Source of the DNA: Burkholderiaceae bacterium
GTDB taxonomy: Bacteria > Pseudomonadota > Gammaproteobacteria > Burkholderiales > Burkholderiaceae
NCBI GenBank assembly: GCA_022701965.1
Contig: JAKONL010000313.1
Location: 1-8,976 of the forward strand
Length of the DNA stretch: 8,976 nt
Direction: 5' to 3'
Shown: piece by piece, positions 1 to 6,012 of the stretch
How the letters are laid out: the number at the start of each line of letters is the position of its first letter
How positions within the stretch are numbered: the first letter of the stretch is position 1
The notes under the pieces: generated by a model
Database searches by the model: none
The model's input: only the letters and a program-made list of their open reading frames with translations
Told to the model about the DNA's origin: nothing
Position numbers and translations under genes: made by a program

Positions 1-1697
1 ACTGGAGCGGCAACTTCGATGAAGTGCAGGACTTCGAGGCCCAGATCCGCGCCTTCGCGGGCGGCACCGGTCTGATGACCGACGCCCAGTTCAACACCGG
101 ATCGCGCTCGCAGCCGCTGGGCGACAGGAAGGCCGGCGTCAGCGCCGACCTCGACGCGCTCGCAGCCTATCTCGGTTCGCTCGACGGTTTCGCCGCCAGC
201 CCGTGGCGCAACGCCGACGCCTCGCTCACCACCGCGGCGCAGGCCGGCAAGCTGGTGTTCGCCAACGCCAACTGCGCGAGCTGCCACGCGGGCGCGCCGT
301 TCACAATCAGCGCCGACGCGAGCGCGCTGCGCAATGTCGGGCCGCTGAAGACGGCCAGCGGCAAGCGCCTGGGCGGCGCGTTGAGCGCGCTCGACGTCCC
401 GACGCTGCGCGACGTGTGGGCCACCGCACCGTATCTCCACGACGGCAGTGCGCCGACGCTCGCCGCGGCGGTCCAGGCGCATGCCGGCAACAACGTCGGC
501 GGTAGCGACCTGGCGAACCTGGTGGCCTATCTGCAGCAGATCGGCGGCGACGAGGCCGCGCCCCCGACATCGGGTGGCAGTGGCGGCAGTGGCGGCACCG
601 ACAACGCAGCGACACCGGCAACACCGCCGTCCACGGCCATCGCCTGCGGCTACGAGAACCAGGCCTGCACGCTGCCCGCCGGCGTCACCGCCACGGTCTG
701 GTACGGCGCCAACGGCAAGTACGTCGTGAAGACCGGCGTGGCCGGTGCGATCGCCTGCAGCAACGACGCCTTCGGCGCCGACCCGATCTATGGCACCGGC
801 AAGTCGTGCAGCTACTCGGTCGCGTCGACCAACCTCGCGCTCGCGGCGACACTGACGACATCCTATGTGTCGGCCTGGGAGAAGCTCGCCGCGGTCAACG
901 ACGGCGTCGTCCCGGCCAGCTCCGCCGACCATGCCGCGGGTGCCTACGGCAACTGGCAGGGCGAGGCGAACTACGGCCGCACCGACTGGGTCAGCTTCGG
1001 CTGGAGCACGCCCAAGGCATTGAGCGCGCTCGACGTCTACTGGTGGAACGACGGCGCCGGCATCGCGACGCCCACGACCGCGACGGTGGAGTATTGGAGC
1101 GGCACGACCTGGCTGCCGCTGACCACGATCGGCACCGCGCTCAACACCTTCAACCGCGCGACGCTCGGCGTGACGACCACCCGCATCCGCGTGTCGATGA
1201 AGAGCGCCCGGGCCACCGGCATCATCGAAGCCCGCGTGCTCGGCACCGACGCGCCGACGCCCGTGAACCTCGCCCCGGCGTCCACGCTGGCGACGTCGTA
1301 CGTGTCGCCCTGGGAAAGCCTGCCGGCGGTGAACAACACGGTCGTGCCGGCGAACTCGGCCGACCGCAGCGGCGGCGCCTACGGCAACTGGCAGGGCGAG
1401 GCGAACTACGGCCGCACCGACTGGGTCAGCTTCGCCTGGCCCGCGCCGAAGTCGCTGAGCGCACTCGAGGTCTACTGGTGGAACGACGGCGCCGGCATCG
1501 CGACGCCGACCGCCGCGAACGCGCAGTACTGGGACGGTGCCGCCTGGCAACCGCTCTCGGCGCTGGGCACGGCGCTCAACGCCTTCAACCGCATCGACTT
1601 CACCGTCACCACCACCGCCATCCGCGTGTCGATGAGCGGCTCCCGGGCCACGGGCATCCTGGAGGCGCGCGTGCTCGGCGGCAATGCGCCGAAGTGA
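1..1697 (+). CDS. C-terminal part of a secreted cytochrome c protein with tandem galactose-binding-like modules (5' truncated by window edge)
   Basis: The reading frame is open from base 3 to the TGA at 1695-1697. Residues upstream of the first in-frame GTG (base 24) read W-S-G-N-F-D-E and continue the same fold, so the true start lies outside the window. Numbering from that GTG, residues 1-70 are the tail of a preceding domain, possibly another heme or oxidase domain. Residues 71-172 are a c-type cytochrome domain with heme motif C84-A-S-C87-H88 and the APYLHDGS segment typical of the di-heme cytochrome c peroxidase/MauG superfamily. Next come a Gly/Ser/Pro/Thr linker (179-204), a small module with four cysteines (C208, C215, C245, C262), and two tandem 145-residue modules (270-414 and 415-557). 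These modules resemble galactose-binding-like/F5-8-type-C domains appended to extracellular glycoside hydrolases. Heme attachment implies export. A redox enzyme tethered to a glycan or surface is my inference; the substrate is unknown because the N-terminal part is missing. Confidence 0.8.
   Translation, partial: WSGNFDEVQDFEAQIRAFAGGTGLMTDAQFNTGSRSQPLGDRKAGVSADLDALAAYLGSLDGFAASPWRNADASLTTAAQAGKLVFANANCASCHAGAPFTISADASALRNVGPLKTASGKRLGGALSALDVPTLRDVWATAPYLHDGSAPTLAAAVQAHAGNNVGGSDLANLVAYLQQIGGDEAAPPTSGGSGGSGGTDNAATPATPPSTAIACGYENQACTLPAGVTATVWYGANGKYVVKTGVAGAIACSNDAFGADPIYGTGKSCSYSVASTNLALAATLTTSYVSAWEKLAAVNDGVVPASSADHAAGAYGNWQGEANYGRTDWVSFGWSTPKALSALDVYWWNDGAGIATPTTATVEYWSGTTWLPLTTIGTALNTFNRATLGVTTTRIRVSMKSARATGIIEARVLGTDAPTPVNLAPASTLATSYVSPWESLPAVNNTVVPANSADRSGGAYGNWQGEANYGRTDWVSFAWPAPKSLSALEVYWWNDGAGIATPTAANAQYWDGAAWQPLSALGTALNAFNRIDFTVTTTAIRVSMSGSRATGILEARVLGGNAPK
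831..1265 (+). repeat. Repeat unit 1 of tandem 145-codon galactose-binding-like module
   Basis: This is the first copy of an in-frame tandem duplication inside the cytochrome-fusion gene (residues 270-414, counted from base 24). Recognisable pieces are SYVSxWE near the start, GAYGNWQGEANYGRTDW in the middle, then VYWWNDGAGIATP and RATGI at the end. This pattern resembles the beta-sandwich modules found on actinobacterial and other secreted glycoside hydrolases. Aligned by hand without gaps, the two units are about 70% identical in protein. Within the unit, 942-999 (58 bp) and 1035-1072 (38 bp) are identical base for base to the second unit at an offset of exactly 435 bp. Confidence 0.85.
1266..1694 (+). 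repeat. Repeat unit 2 of tandem 145-codon galactose-binding-like module
   Basis: This second copy (residues 415-557) ends the protein. Its exact-match blocks are 1377-1434 and 1470-1507, matching 942-999 and 1035-1072 in unit 1. Matches include synonymous third positions, while the flanks have diverged in both protein and DNA. This points to either a fairly recent duplication or local gene conversion between the units. Adding a module without breaking the frame fits its role as an independent C-terminal binding domain. Confidence 0.85.
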
Positions 1698-1703
1698 CGC
1701 CGC

Positions 1704-2219
1704 CTAGTTGGGTTCGGCGGCGCGGTCCTGCGCCGAGCCGCTGCGAACCACGCGCTGGTCGTCGTTCATCACCGCCGTGAACACCATCGGGGTGTTCGGC
1801 GGCTGCAGCCAGCGCCAGTCCCACTCGGTTTCGCGCTTGAGCGGGTACGGCGTGACCTTGGCAGGCTTGCCGAGCAACTTGCGGACGTCCTCCATCGCCA
1901 TCCCGGGCCGGATGCGGGCGAAGTTCTCGGGCGTCAGCACCTGCCGCAGCGCGCTCATGCGGCCGTCGGTGCCGATGGTGATCATGTAGTTCTTCTGGCC
2001 GGCCGGCTGGCGGTTGTATTCGAAGACGCGGCCGCCGCCGGGCGCATCCCAGACCGCTTCCGGCTCGCCGAAGCGCTTGCGCACGTCGGCCTCGGTCGCG
2101 ACGCCCTCCTCCAGTTCGGCGATGTGCTGCGGATCGCAGGCGGTCAGCGCCAGCAGTCCCGCCAGCAGCCCCGCCGCCATCGCCCGCCGTCTGTTCGTCC
2201 CGCTCGGTCGTGCCGTCAT
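1704..2219 (-). CDS. Lipoprotein with two BamE/SmpA-like motifs
   Basis: The product is 171 aa. A basic N-terminus (RRR at 10-12) leads into a hydrophobic stretch and a lipobox L25-T26-A27-C28, so Cys28 should be lipidated after export. Two similar motifs follow: residues 38-56 (EEGVATEADVRKRFGEPEA) and 104-121 (RPGMAMEDVRKLLGKPAK). They match the 'G-x-T-x-x-D-V-x-x-x-[LF]-G-x-P' hallmark of the SmpA/OmlA/BamE fold, each followed by aromatic, beta-rich sequence. BamE-domain lipoproteins usually act in the outer-membrane assembly machine, but this one is longer with a doubled motif, so it is a relative rather than clearly BamE itself. I chose the ATG at 2219 because it gives a compact signal peptide with GGGGA about 5 nt upstream; an in-frame ATG at 2243 would add eight residues. 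The residue after Cys28 is Asp, which in E. coli can signal inner-membrane retention. Confidence 0.8.
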   Translation of the reverse strand: MTARPSGTNRRRAMAAGLLAGLLALTACDPQHIAELEEGVATEADVRKRFGEPEAVWDAPGGGRVFEYNRQPAGQKNYMITIGTDGRMSALRQVLTPENFARIRPGMAMEDVRKLLGKPAKVTPYPLKRETEWDWRWLQPPNTPMVFTAVMNDDQRVVRSGSAQDRAAEPN

Positions 2220-2230
2220 GCCATCCCCGG

Positions 2231-2259
2231 TAAAATTGCGCAAAGGGTTTCAGTCTATG
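2231..2259 (+). promoter_or_regulatory. Candidate -10 element and ribosome binding site for the DUF3460–scpA–queE–queD operon
   Basis: TAAAAT at 2231-2236 is a good sigma70 -10 hexamer in otherwise GC-rich DNA. AAAGGG at 2242-2247 lies 9 nt before the ATG at 2257 and can serve as Shine-Dalgarno. No convincing -35 hexamer is seen at 16-18 bp spacing. If transcription starts near 2243, the leader would be only about 14 nt. The site lies between the divergently oriented lipoprotein gene and the operon. Confidence 0.4.
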
Positions 2260-2463
2260 TCCATCTTCAACCGTCCCCACTACACCTCCGACGCCACGCA
2301 GTTCATCGACGAACTCAAGCGCAACAAGCCGTCGATCGAGGCCGAGCAGCGCGCCGGTCGCGCTCTGCTCTGGGACAAGAATCCCGACCGTGGCCAGCAG
2401 AAGGAATACCTCGACGGCAAGGTGTCCCAGCAGCCCTACGTCTACCAGACGCTGGCGAAATAG
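2257..2463 (+). CDS. Small DUF3460-family protein
   Basis: This is a 68-aa protein starting MSIFNRPHYTSDATQFIDEL and ending YVYQTLAK. It is soluble and charged, with no signal peptide, membrane segment or cysteine. I recognise it as the DUF3460 type, a short conserved protein of Betaproteobacteria of unknown function that usually sits just before scpA. The ATG at 2257 has AAAGGG at a suitable distance, and a longer in-frame reading from 2014 is only the antisense of the lipoprotein gene. It ends 30 bp before scpA in the same direction, so the two are probably co-transcribed. A link to chromosome segregation is suggested only by position. Confidence 0.85.
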   Translation: MSIFNRPHYTSDATQFIDELKRNKPSIEAEQRAGRALLWDKNPDRGQQKEYLDGKVSQQPYVYQTLAK

Positions 2464-2493
2464 TCCGCCGAGCGCAAGAGAGCGAACAGTCCG

Positions 2494-3369
2494 ATGAGCG
2501 CGAGCGACCGGGCGGCGGTCGCCGCGATGCCCGAGGTGGTCGACCAGATCGCGCTGGCGCGGCTGTACGGCGAGCCGCTGTTCTCGCTGCCCAACGACCT
2601 GTACATCCCGCCGGAGGCGCTGCAGGTCTTCCTCGAAGCCTTCGAGGGTCCGCTGGACCTGCTGCTCTACCTGATCCGCAAGCAGAACTTCAACATCCTC
2701 GACATTCCCATGGCCGGGCTGACGCGGCAGTACCTGACGTACGTCGAGCAGGTGCGCCGCACCAACCTCGAACTCGCGGCCGAGTACCTGCTGATGGCCG
2801 CGATGCTGATCGAGATCAAGTCGCGCATGCTGCTGCCGCCCAAGAAGACCGCGGCCGGCGAAGAAGCGGAGGATCCCCGTGCCGAACTGGTCCGTCGCCT
2901 GCTCGAGTACGAACAGACCAAGCTTCAGGCCGCGCGCCTGGGCGCAACGCCCACCTCCGGGCGTGATTTCTGGAAGGCACAGGTCCATGTCGAGCAGTCG
3001 CTCAAGCCGCGCTTTCCCGAGATGGACCTGATCGATCTGCGCGACGCGTGGGCCGACATCCTGCGGCGCGCCCGGCTCGTCCAGCACCACAGGATCTCGC
3101 GCGAGGAACTGAGCGTTCGCGAACACATGACCCTCGTGCTGCGGCACCTGCAGGGCCGGCGCTTCGTCGAGTTCGAGAAGCTGTTCGACGTGACGCGCGG
3201 CGTGCCGGTCCTGATCGTCACCTTCATCGCGATGCTCGAACTCGCCAAGGAGACGGTCATCGACATCACGCAGGCCGAGGCGTTCGCGCCGATCTACGTG
3301 CGGCTCGCCGACTCTGCGGCCACACCCCTCGTCGCTCCGGCCTCCGAGACACCGATCGAAATTTCATGA
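2494..3369 (+). CDS. scpA: Segregation and condensation protein A (kleisin)
   Basis: The product is 291 aa. ScpA is the kleisin subunit that bridges the SMC heads and, with ScpB, forms the bacterial condensin acting on the nucleoid. Diagnostic features are the N-terminal kleisin segment FEGPLDLLLYLIRKQNFNIL (residues about 50-69), the helical stretch LAAEYLLMAAMLIEIKSRMLLPPKK (about 94-118), EDPRAELVRRLLEYEQ, and a C-terminal winged-helix segment RRFVEFEKLF–VIVTFIAMLELAK (about 223-252). The N-terminal extension before LYGEPLF is usual for Burkholderiales copies. The last bases overlap the queE start (ATGA at 3366-3369), indicating translational coupling. No scpB is present next to it in this window. 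The Shine-Dalgarno sequence is weak (AGAGAG about 15 nt upstream), so coupling to the upstream small ORF is possible. Confidence 0.95.
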   Translation: MSASDRAAVAAMPEVVDQIALARLYGEPLFSLPNDLYIPPEALQVFLEAFEGPLDLLLYLIRKQNFNILDIPMAGLTRQYLTYVEQVRRTNLELAAEYLLMAAMLIEIKSRMLLPPKKTAAGEEAEDPRAELVRRLLEYEQTKLQAARLGATPTSGRDFWKAQVHVEQSLKPRFPEMDLIDLRDAWADILRRARLVQHHRISREELSVREHMTLVLRHLQGRRFVEFEKLFDVTRGVPVLIVTFIAMLELAKETVIDITQAEAFAPIYVRLADSAATPLVAPASETPIEIS

Positions 3370-4004
3370 GCTACGCCGTCAAGGAAATCTTCTACACGCT
3401 GCAGGGCGAAGGCGGCCAGGCCGGCACGCCGGCGGTCTTCTGCCGCTTCGCGGGCTGCAATCTCTGGAGCGGGCGCGAGAGCGACCGCGAGAGCGCCGTC
3501 TGCCGTTTCTGCGACACCGATTTCGTCGGCACCGACGGCACCCTGGGCGGCAAGTTCGCCACCGCCGACCTGCTGGCCGACACCGTCCTCGCGCAGTGGC
3601 CCGGCAGCGACGCCGAGCACCGGCTGGTCGTGCTGACCGGCGGCGAGCCGCTCTTGCAGGTCGACGCGGCGCTGGTCGACGCGCTGCACGCGCGGCGCTT
3701 TCGCATCGCCGTTGAGAGCAACGGCACCATCGCGGCGCCCGAGGGCATCGACTGGCTGTGCATCAGCCCGAAGGCCGGCGCGCCGTGGGTCCAGAGATCG
3801 GGCCAGGAACTGAAGGTGGTCTGGCCACAGCCGGGCCTGGATCTGGATGCGTTGCAGGCCGAAACCCGCTTCGAGCACCGCTTCCTGCAGCCGATGGACG
3901 GGCCTGCGCAGCGCGAGAACATCGGGCTGTGCATCGATGCCTGCCTGGCGCATCCCGGCTGGCGGCTCAGCCTGCAGACCCACAAACTCACCGGCATCCG
4001 CTAG
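3366..4004 (+). CDS. queE: 7-carboxy-7-deazaguanine synthase
   Basis: The product is 212 aa. It is a radical SAM enzyme that converts 6-carboxy-5,6,7,8-tetrahydropterin to 7-carboxy-7-deazaguanine, the ring-contraction step toward preQ0 and queuosine in tRNA. The start has the family's IFYTLQGEGGQAGTPAVFCRF. Cluster-binding cysteines are C31, C46 and C49, spaced CX14CX2C rather than the canonical CX3CX2C; the extended spacing is known from the structurally characterised Burkholderia QueE. The SAM-binding TGGEP is at 91-95, followed by ESNG (117-120) and ISPK (133-136). The C-terminus QTHKLTGIR is typical of the family. The start overlaps the scpA stop as ATGA, and queD follows after 4 bp, so it is part of one operon. 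Confidence 0.95.
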   Translation: MSYAVKEIFYTLQGEGGQAGTPAVFCRFAGCNLWSGRESDRESAVCRFCDTDFVGTDGTLGGKFATADLLADTVLAQWPGSDAEHRLVVLTGGEPLLQVDAALVDALHARRFRIAVESNGTIAAPEGIDWLCISPKAGAPWVQRSGQELKVVWPQPGLDLDALQAETRFEHRFLQPMDGPAQRENIGLCIDACLAHPGWRLSLQTHKLTGIR

Positions 4005-4008
4005 GGCC

Positions 4009-4386
4009 ATGACTTCGCCACGCTTCACGCTCAGCCAGCGCTTCTTCTTCGACGCCGCCCACACGCTGCGGCGCGAGATGGAGGCCGAGGGCAGCCGCCG
4101 CATCCACGGGCATACCTATCACGCCGAGGTCTCGGTCAGCGGCGTCCCGGATGCGGCCACCGGCATGGTGATCGACCTCGGCATCCTGCGCCGGCACCTG
4201 GACGACGTGCGCGAGCGCCTGGACCATCACCTGCTCGACGAAGTGCCGGGCCTGGGCGTTCCGACGCTGGAGAACCTGTGCGTGTTCATCGCCGGTGCGC
4301 TCTCCGGGATGCATCCGGCGCCGACACGCGTGCGCGTGTGGCGCGAAGCGCTCGGCGACGCCTGCACGCTGGAGATCGGCGACTGA
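4009..4386 (+). CDS. queD: QueD-family 6-carboxytetrahydropterin synthase homologue with Ser at the catalytic Cys position
   Basis: The product is 125 aa, close to E. coli QueD (about 120 aa). QueD converts 7,8-dihydroneopterin triphosphate to 6-carboxytetrahydropterin, the substrate of QueE, encoded immediately upstream. The zinc ligands are present: H18 in FDAAH, and H33 and H35 in HGH. The catalytic D72-H73 of RLDHH and the substrate-binding Glu (E113 in WRE) are also kept. The usual catalytic cysteine, four residues before HGH (CxxxHGH in E. coli), is Ser29 here (S-R-R-I-H-G-H). Cys91 and Cys119 are elsewhere in the chain. It may be a lineage variant, a different COG0720 subtype, or an enzyme using another residue (E25 and E27 are near). 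Start is 4 bp after queE, with little Shine-Dalgarno, so it is probably translationally coupled. Confidence 0.85.
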   Translation: MTSPRFTLSQRFFFDAAHTLRREMEAEGSRRIHGHTYHAEVSVSGVPDAATGMVIDLGILRRHLDDVRERLDHHLLDEVPGLGVPTLENLCVFIAGALSGMHPAPTRVRVWREALGDACTLEIGD

Positions 4387-4402
4387 ACGGCGCCGGCCGA
4401 CG

Positions 4403-5395
4403 TCAGGCCGACTCGACGCCGGGCTCGCGACCCATGAGCTCGGCGACCGCGGCGGCCGGCGAGATGTCGCCGTCGAGCAGGCCGACCACGGCTTGCGCGA
4501 TCGGCATCTCCACGCCCGCATGGCGTGCGCGCTGCACCACGGCCCGGGCGCAATAGACGCCTTCTGCGACGTGGCCGAGCGACGCGACCGCCTCGTCCAG
4601 CGTCCGCCCCTGCGCCAGCGACAGGCCGACGCGCCGGTTGCGCGACAGGTCGCCGGTGGCTGTCAGCACGAGGTCGCCCAGGCCCGAAAGTCCCATGAAG
4701 GTCTCCGCACGCGCGCCGAGCGCGAGGCCCAGGCGCGTCATCTCGGCCAGTCCGCGGGTGATCAGCGCCGCGCGGGCATTGAGCCCGAGCGACAGGCCGT
4801 CGCACAGCCCCGTCGCGATGGCGAGCACGTTCTTGACCGCGCCGCCGACCTCGACGCCGACGATGTCGTCGTTGGCGTACACCCGCAGGTCGGGACCGTG
4901 GAACGCATCCACCAGCGCCCGGCGGACCTCCGGATGGCGGCTCGCGGCGACCAGCGCGGTCGGACGGCCCTCGCCCACCTCCTGAGCGAAGCTCGGGCCG
5001 CTCAACATGCCGGCCGAAAGATGGGGGTCGACCTCGGCCTGCACCTCGTGCGGCAACAGGCCGCAGACGTGCGTCGACGTCTCGATGCCCTTGCAGAGCC
5101 AGGCGATCGGCGCCTCCACGCCGTGCAGGGCACGAAGCTGCTCGCGCAATGCCGCCATCGGGGTTGCGACGACGACCAGGTCCGCGTCGCCCACGATTGC
5201 CGCGGCAGCCCCGCTCGCGACGACCAGCCCGGGAGGCAGCGCGATGCCCGGCAGGTAGCGAGCGTTCTCGCCAGCGGTCGAGATGGCGCGGGCCTGTTCG
5301 GCATCGCGCGCCCAGAGCGTCACCCGATGGCGGCGTACGGCATTCGCGGCCAGCGCCGTGCCCCAGGCACCGGCGCCGAGAACGCAGATCCTCAT
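4403..5395 (-). CDS. gpsA: NAD(P)-dependent glycerol-3-phosphate dehydrogenase
   Basis: The product is 330 aa, normal for the family. It reduces dihydroxyacetone phosphate to sn-glycerol-3-phosphate for phospholipid synthesis in the cytoplasm. The Rossmann fingerprint [10 protein letters not shown] lies at 7-16. Further family motifs are CKGIE (101-105, with the conserved Lys102), [10 protein letters not shown] (131-140), [13 protein letters not shown] (184-196, catalytic Lys188), [11 protein letters not shown] (206-216), and GLSGLGDL with SRNRRVG (235-257). It is the last gene of the leftward rhodanese–grxC–secB–gpsA run, starting 52 bp after the secB stop. Its 3' end faces queD across only 16 bp. 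The Shine-Dalgarno sequence is poor, but the start is fixed by the N-terminal beta strand MRICVLGAG. Confidence 0.96.
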   Translation of the reverse strand: MRICVLGAGAWGTALAANAVRRHRVTLWARDAEQARAISTAGENARYLPGIALPPGLVVASGAAAAIVGDADLVVVATPMAALREQLRALHGVEAPIAWLCKGIETSTHVCGLLPHEVQAEVDPHLSAGMLSGPSFAQEVGEGRPTALVAASRHPEVRRALVDAFHGPDLRVYANDDIVGVEVGGAVKNVLAIATGLCDGLSLGLNARAALITRGLAEMTRLGLALGARAETFMGLSGLGDLVLTATGDLSRNRRVGLSLAQGRTLDEAVASLGHVAEGVYCARAVVQRARHAGVEMPIAQAVVGLLDGDISPAAAVAELMGREPGVESA

Positions 5396-5447
5396 CGCTT
5401 CGTCGGCAGCGAGCCGCAGGCCTCGAACCGCAAACCGGAAGGCCGGC

Positions 5448-5906
5448 TTACTGGGTCAGGACGGACGAGGGCTCGCCGGCGGCCTGCGCCTGCTGCTGCT
5501 CGAACATCGCCTGGAAGTTGATCTCCGCAAGATGCACGGGCGGGAATCCGCCACGCTGCACCACGTCGGCGACGTTGCCGCGCAGGTACGGGTAGACGAT
5601 CTGCGGGCAGGCGATGCCGAGGATCGGACCCATCTGGTCTTCGGGCAGGTTGCGGATCTCGAAGATGCCGGCCTGCTTGGCTTCGACCAGGAACACGGTC
5701 TTGTCGCCGATCTTGGTCTGCACGGTGGCCGACACGGTGATCTCGTAGATGCCTTCGGTGACCGGCTGCGCATCGACACCGAGCTGGATGTCGACGGTGG
5801 GCTGTTCCTGCTCGAGCAGGATGCCGGGCGAATTGGGCTGTTCGAGCGACAGGTCCTTCAGGTAGACGCGCTGAATCTGGAACACGGGATCTTGGGAGTC
5901 GGCCAT
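5448..5906 (-). CDS. secB: Protein-export chaperone SecB
   Basis: The product is 152 aa (E. coli SecB is 155). SecB is a cytosolic tetrameric chaperone that keeps preproteins unfolded and delivers them to SecA. Family features are [19 protein letters not shown] near the N-terminus, the beta-sheet core [29 protein letters not shown], and the highly conserved [33 protein letters not shown] stretch. The start at 5906 (MADSQDP) is chosen over an in-frame ATG at 5981. The extra 25 residues would be Pro/Cys-rich and unlike SecB, and would be encoded through a strong hairpin. It follows grxC in the same direction after 106 bp. Confidence 0.97.
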   Translation of the reverse strand: MADSQDPVFQIQRVYLKDLSLEQPNSPGILLEQEQPTVDIQLGVDAQPVTEGIYEITVSATVQTKIGDKTVFLVEAKQAGIFEIRNLPEDQMGPILGIACPQIVYPYLRGNVADVVQRGGFPPVHLAEINFQAMFEQQQAQAAGEPSSVLTQ

Positions 5907-5931
5907 GGCGATCTTTCGGGATTCAAGACAA

Positions 5932-5963
5932 GGCCCGCACGGAAGACGATTCCGAAGCGGGCC
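5932..5963 (-). terminator. Strong hairpin in the secB leader (terminator- or attenuator-like on the - strand)
   Basis: GGCCCGC (5932-5938) pairs with GCGGGCC (5957-5963), and CGGAA (5940-5944) pairs with TTCCG (5950-5954) around a 5-nt loop. The result is 12 base pairs interrupted by a 1x2 internal loop. Read on the - strand, the stem is followed immediately by TTGTCTTG, a moderately T-rich tail; on the + strand the following bases are GGGAGG, so the signal is leftward. It ends 25 nt before the secB ATG. It could be a partial terminator after grxC, an attenuator, or an RNA-stability structure. The structure is directly seen; the function is inferred. Confidence 0.55.
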
Positions 5964-5980
5964 GGGAGGAGACGTGGGCA

Positions 5981-5986
5981 ATTATG
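5981..5986 (-). promoter_or_regulatory. Possible -10 element for secB
   Basis: On the - strand 5986-5981 reads CATAAT, 5 of 6 to the sigma70 -10 consensus, in an otherwise very GC-rich grxC–secB gap. No clear -35 is seen upstream. A start near 5975 would place the hairpin at 5932-5963 inside the secB 5' leader. Confidence 0.3.
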
Positions 5987-6012
5987 GCCCGGGCGAGCCG
6001 GTCGCCCCGCGC

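Noticed and set aside
806..1780. 324-codon + strand frame overlapping the tandem modules
   Set aside because: It is a +1/+2 shadow of the cytochrome-fusion gene. Its apparent internal repeats simply mirror the duplicated DNA.
1606..3147. 513-codon open frame on the - strand
   Set aside because: It runs antisense through the lipoprotein frame's neighbourhood, the DUF3460 gene and scpA. Its sequence is the Arg/Ala/Asp/Leu-rich type produced by high-GC shadow frames, with no recognisable domain.
4394..4410. Small inverted repeat (CGGCC / GGCCG, 7-nt loop) between queD and gpsA as a bidirectional terminator
   Set aside because: The stem is only 5 bp and there is no T-rich tail on either side. 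Such short GC palindromes are expected by chance in this base composition.
4295..5521. 408-codon open frame on the + strand
   Set aside because: It is the antisense shadow of gpsA, which has all family motifs on the other strand. The product is Arg/Ala/Gln-rich with no family match I recognise.
5448..5981. Longer SecB starting at 5981
   Set aside because: The added 25 residues are unlike any SecB N-terminus and would be encoded through the leader hairpin; the start at 5906 gives the normal length.
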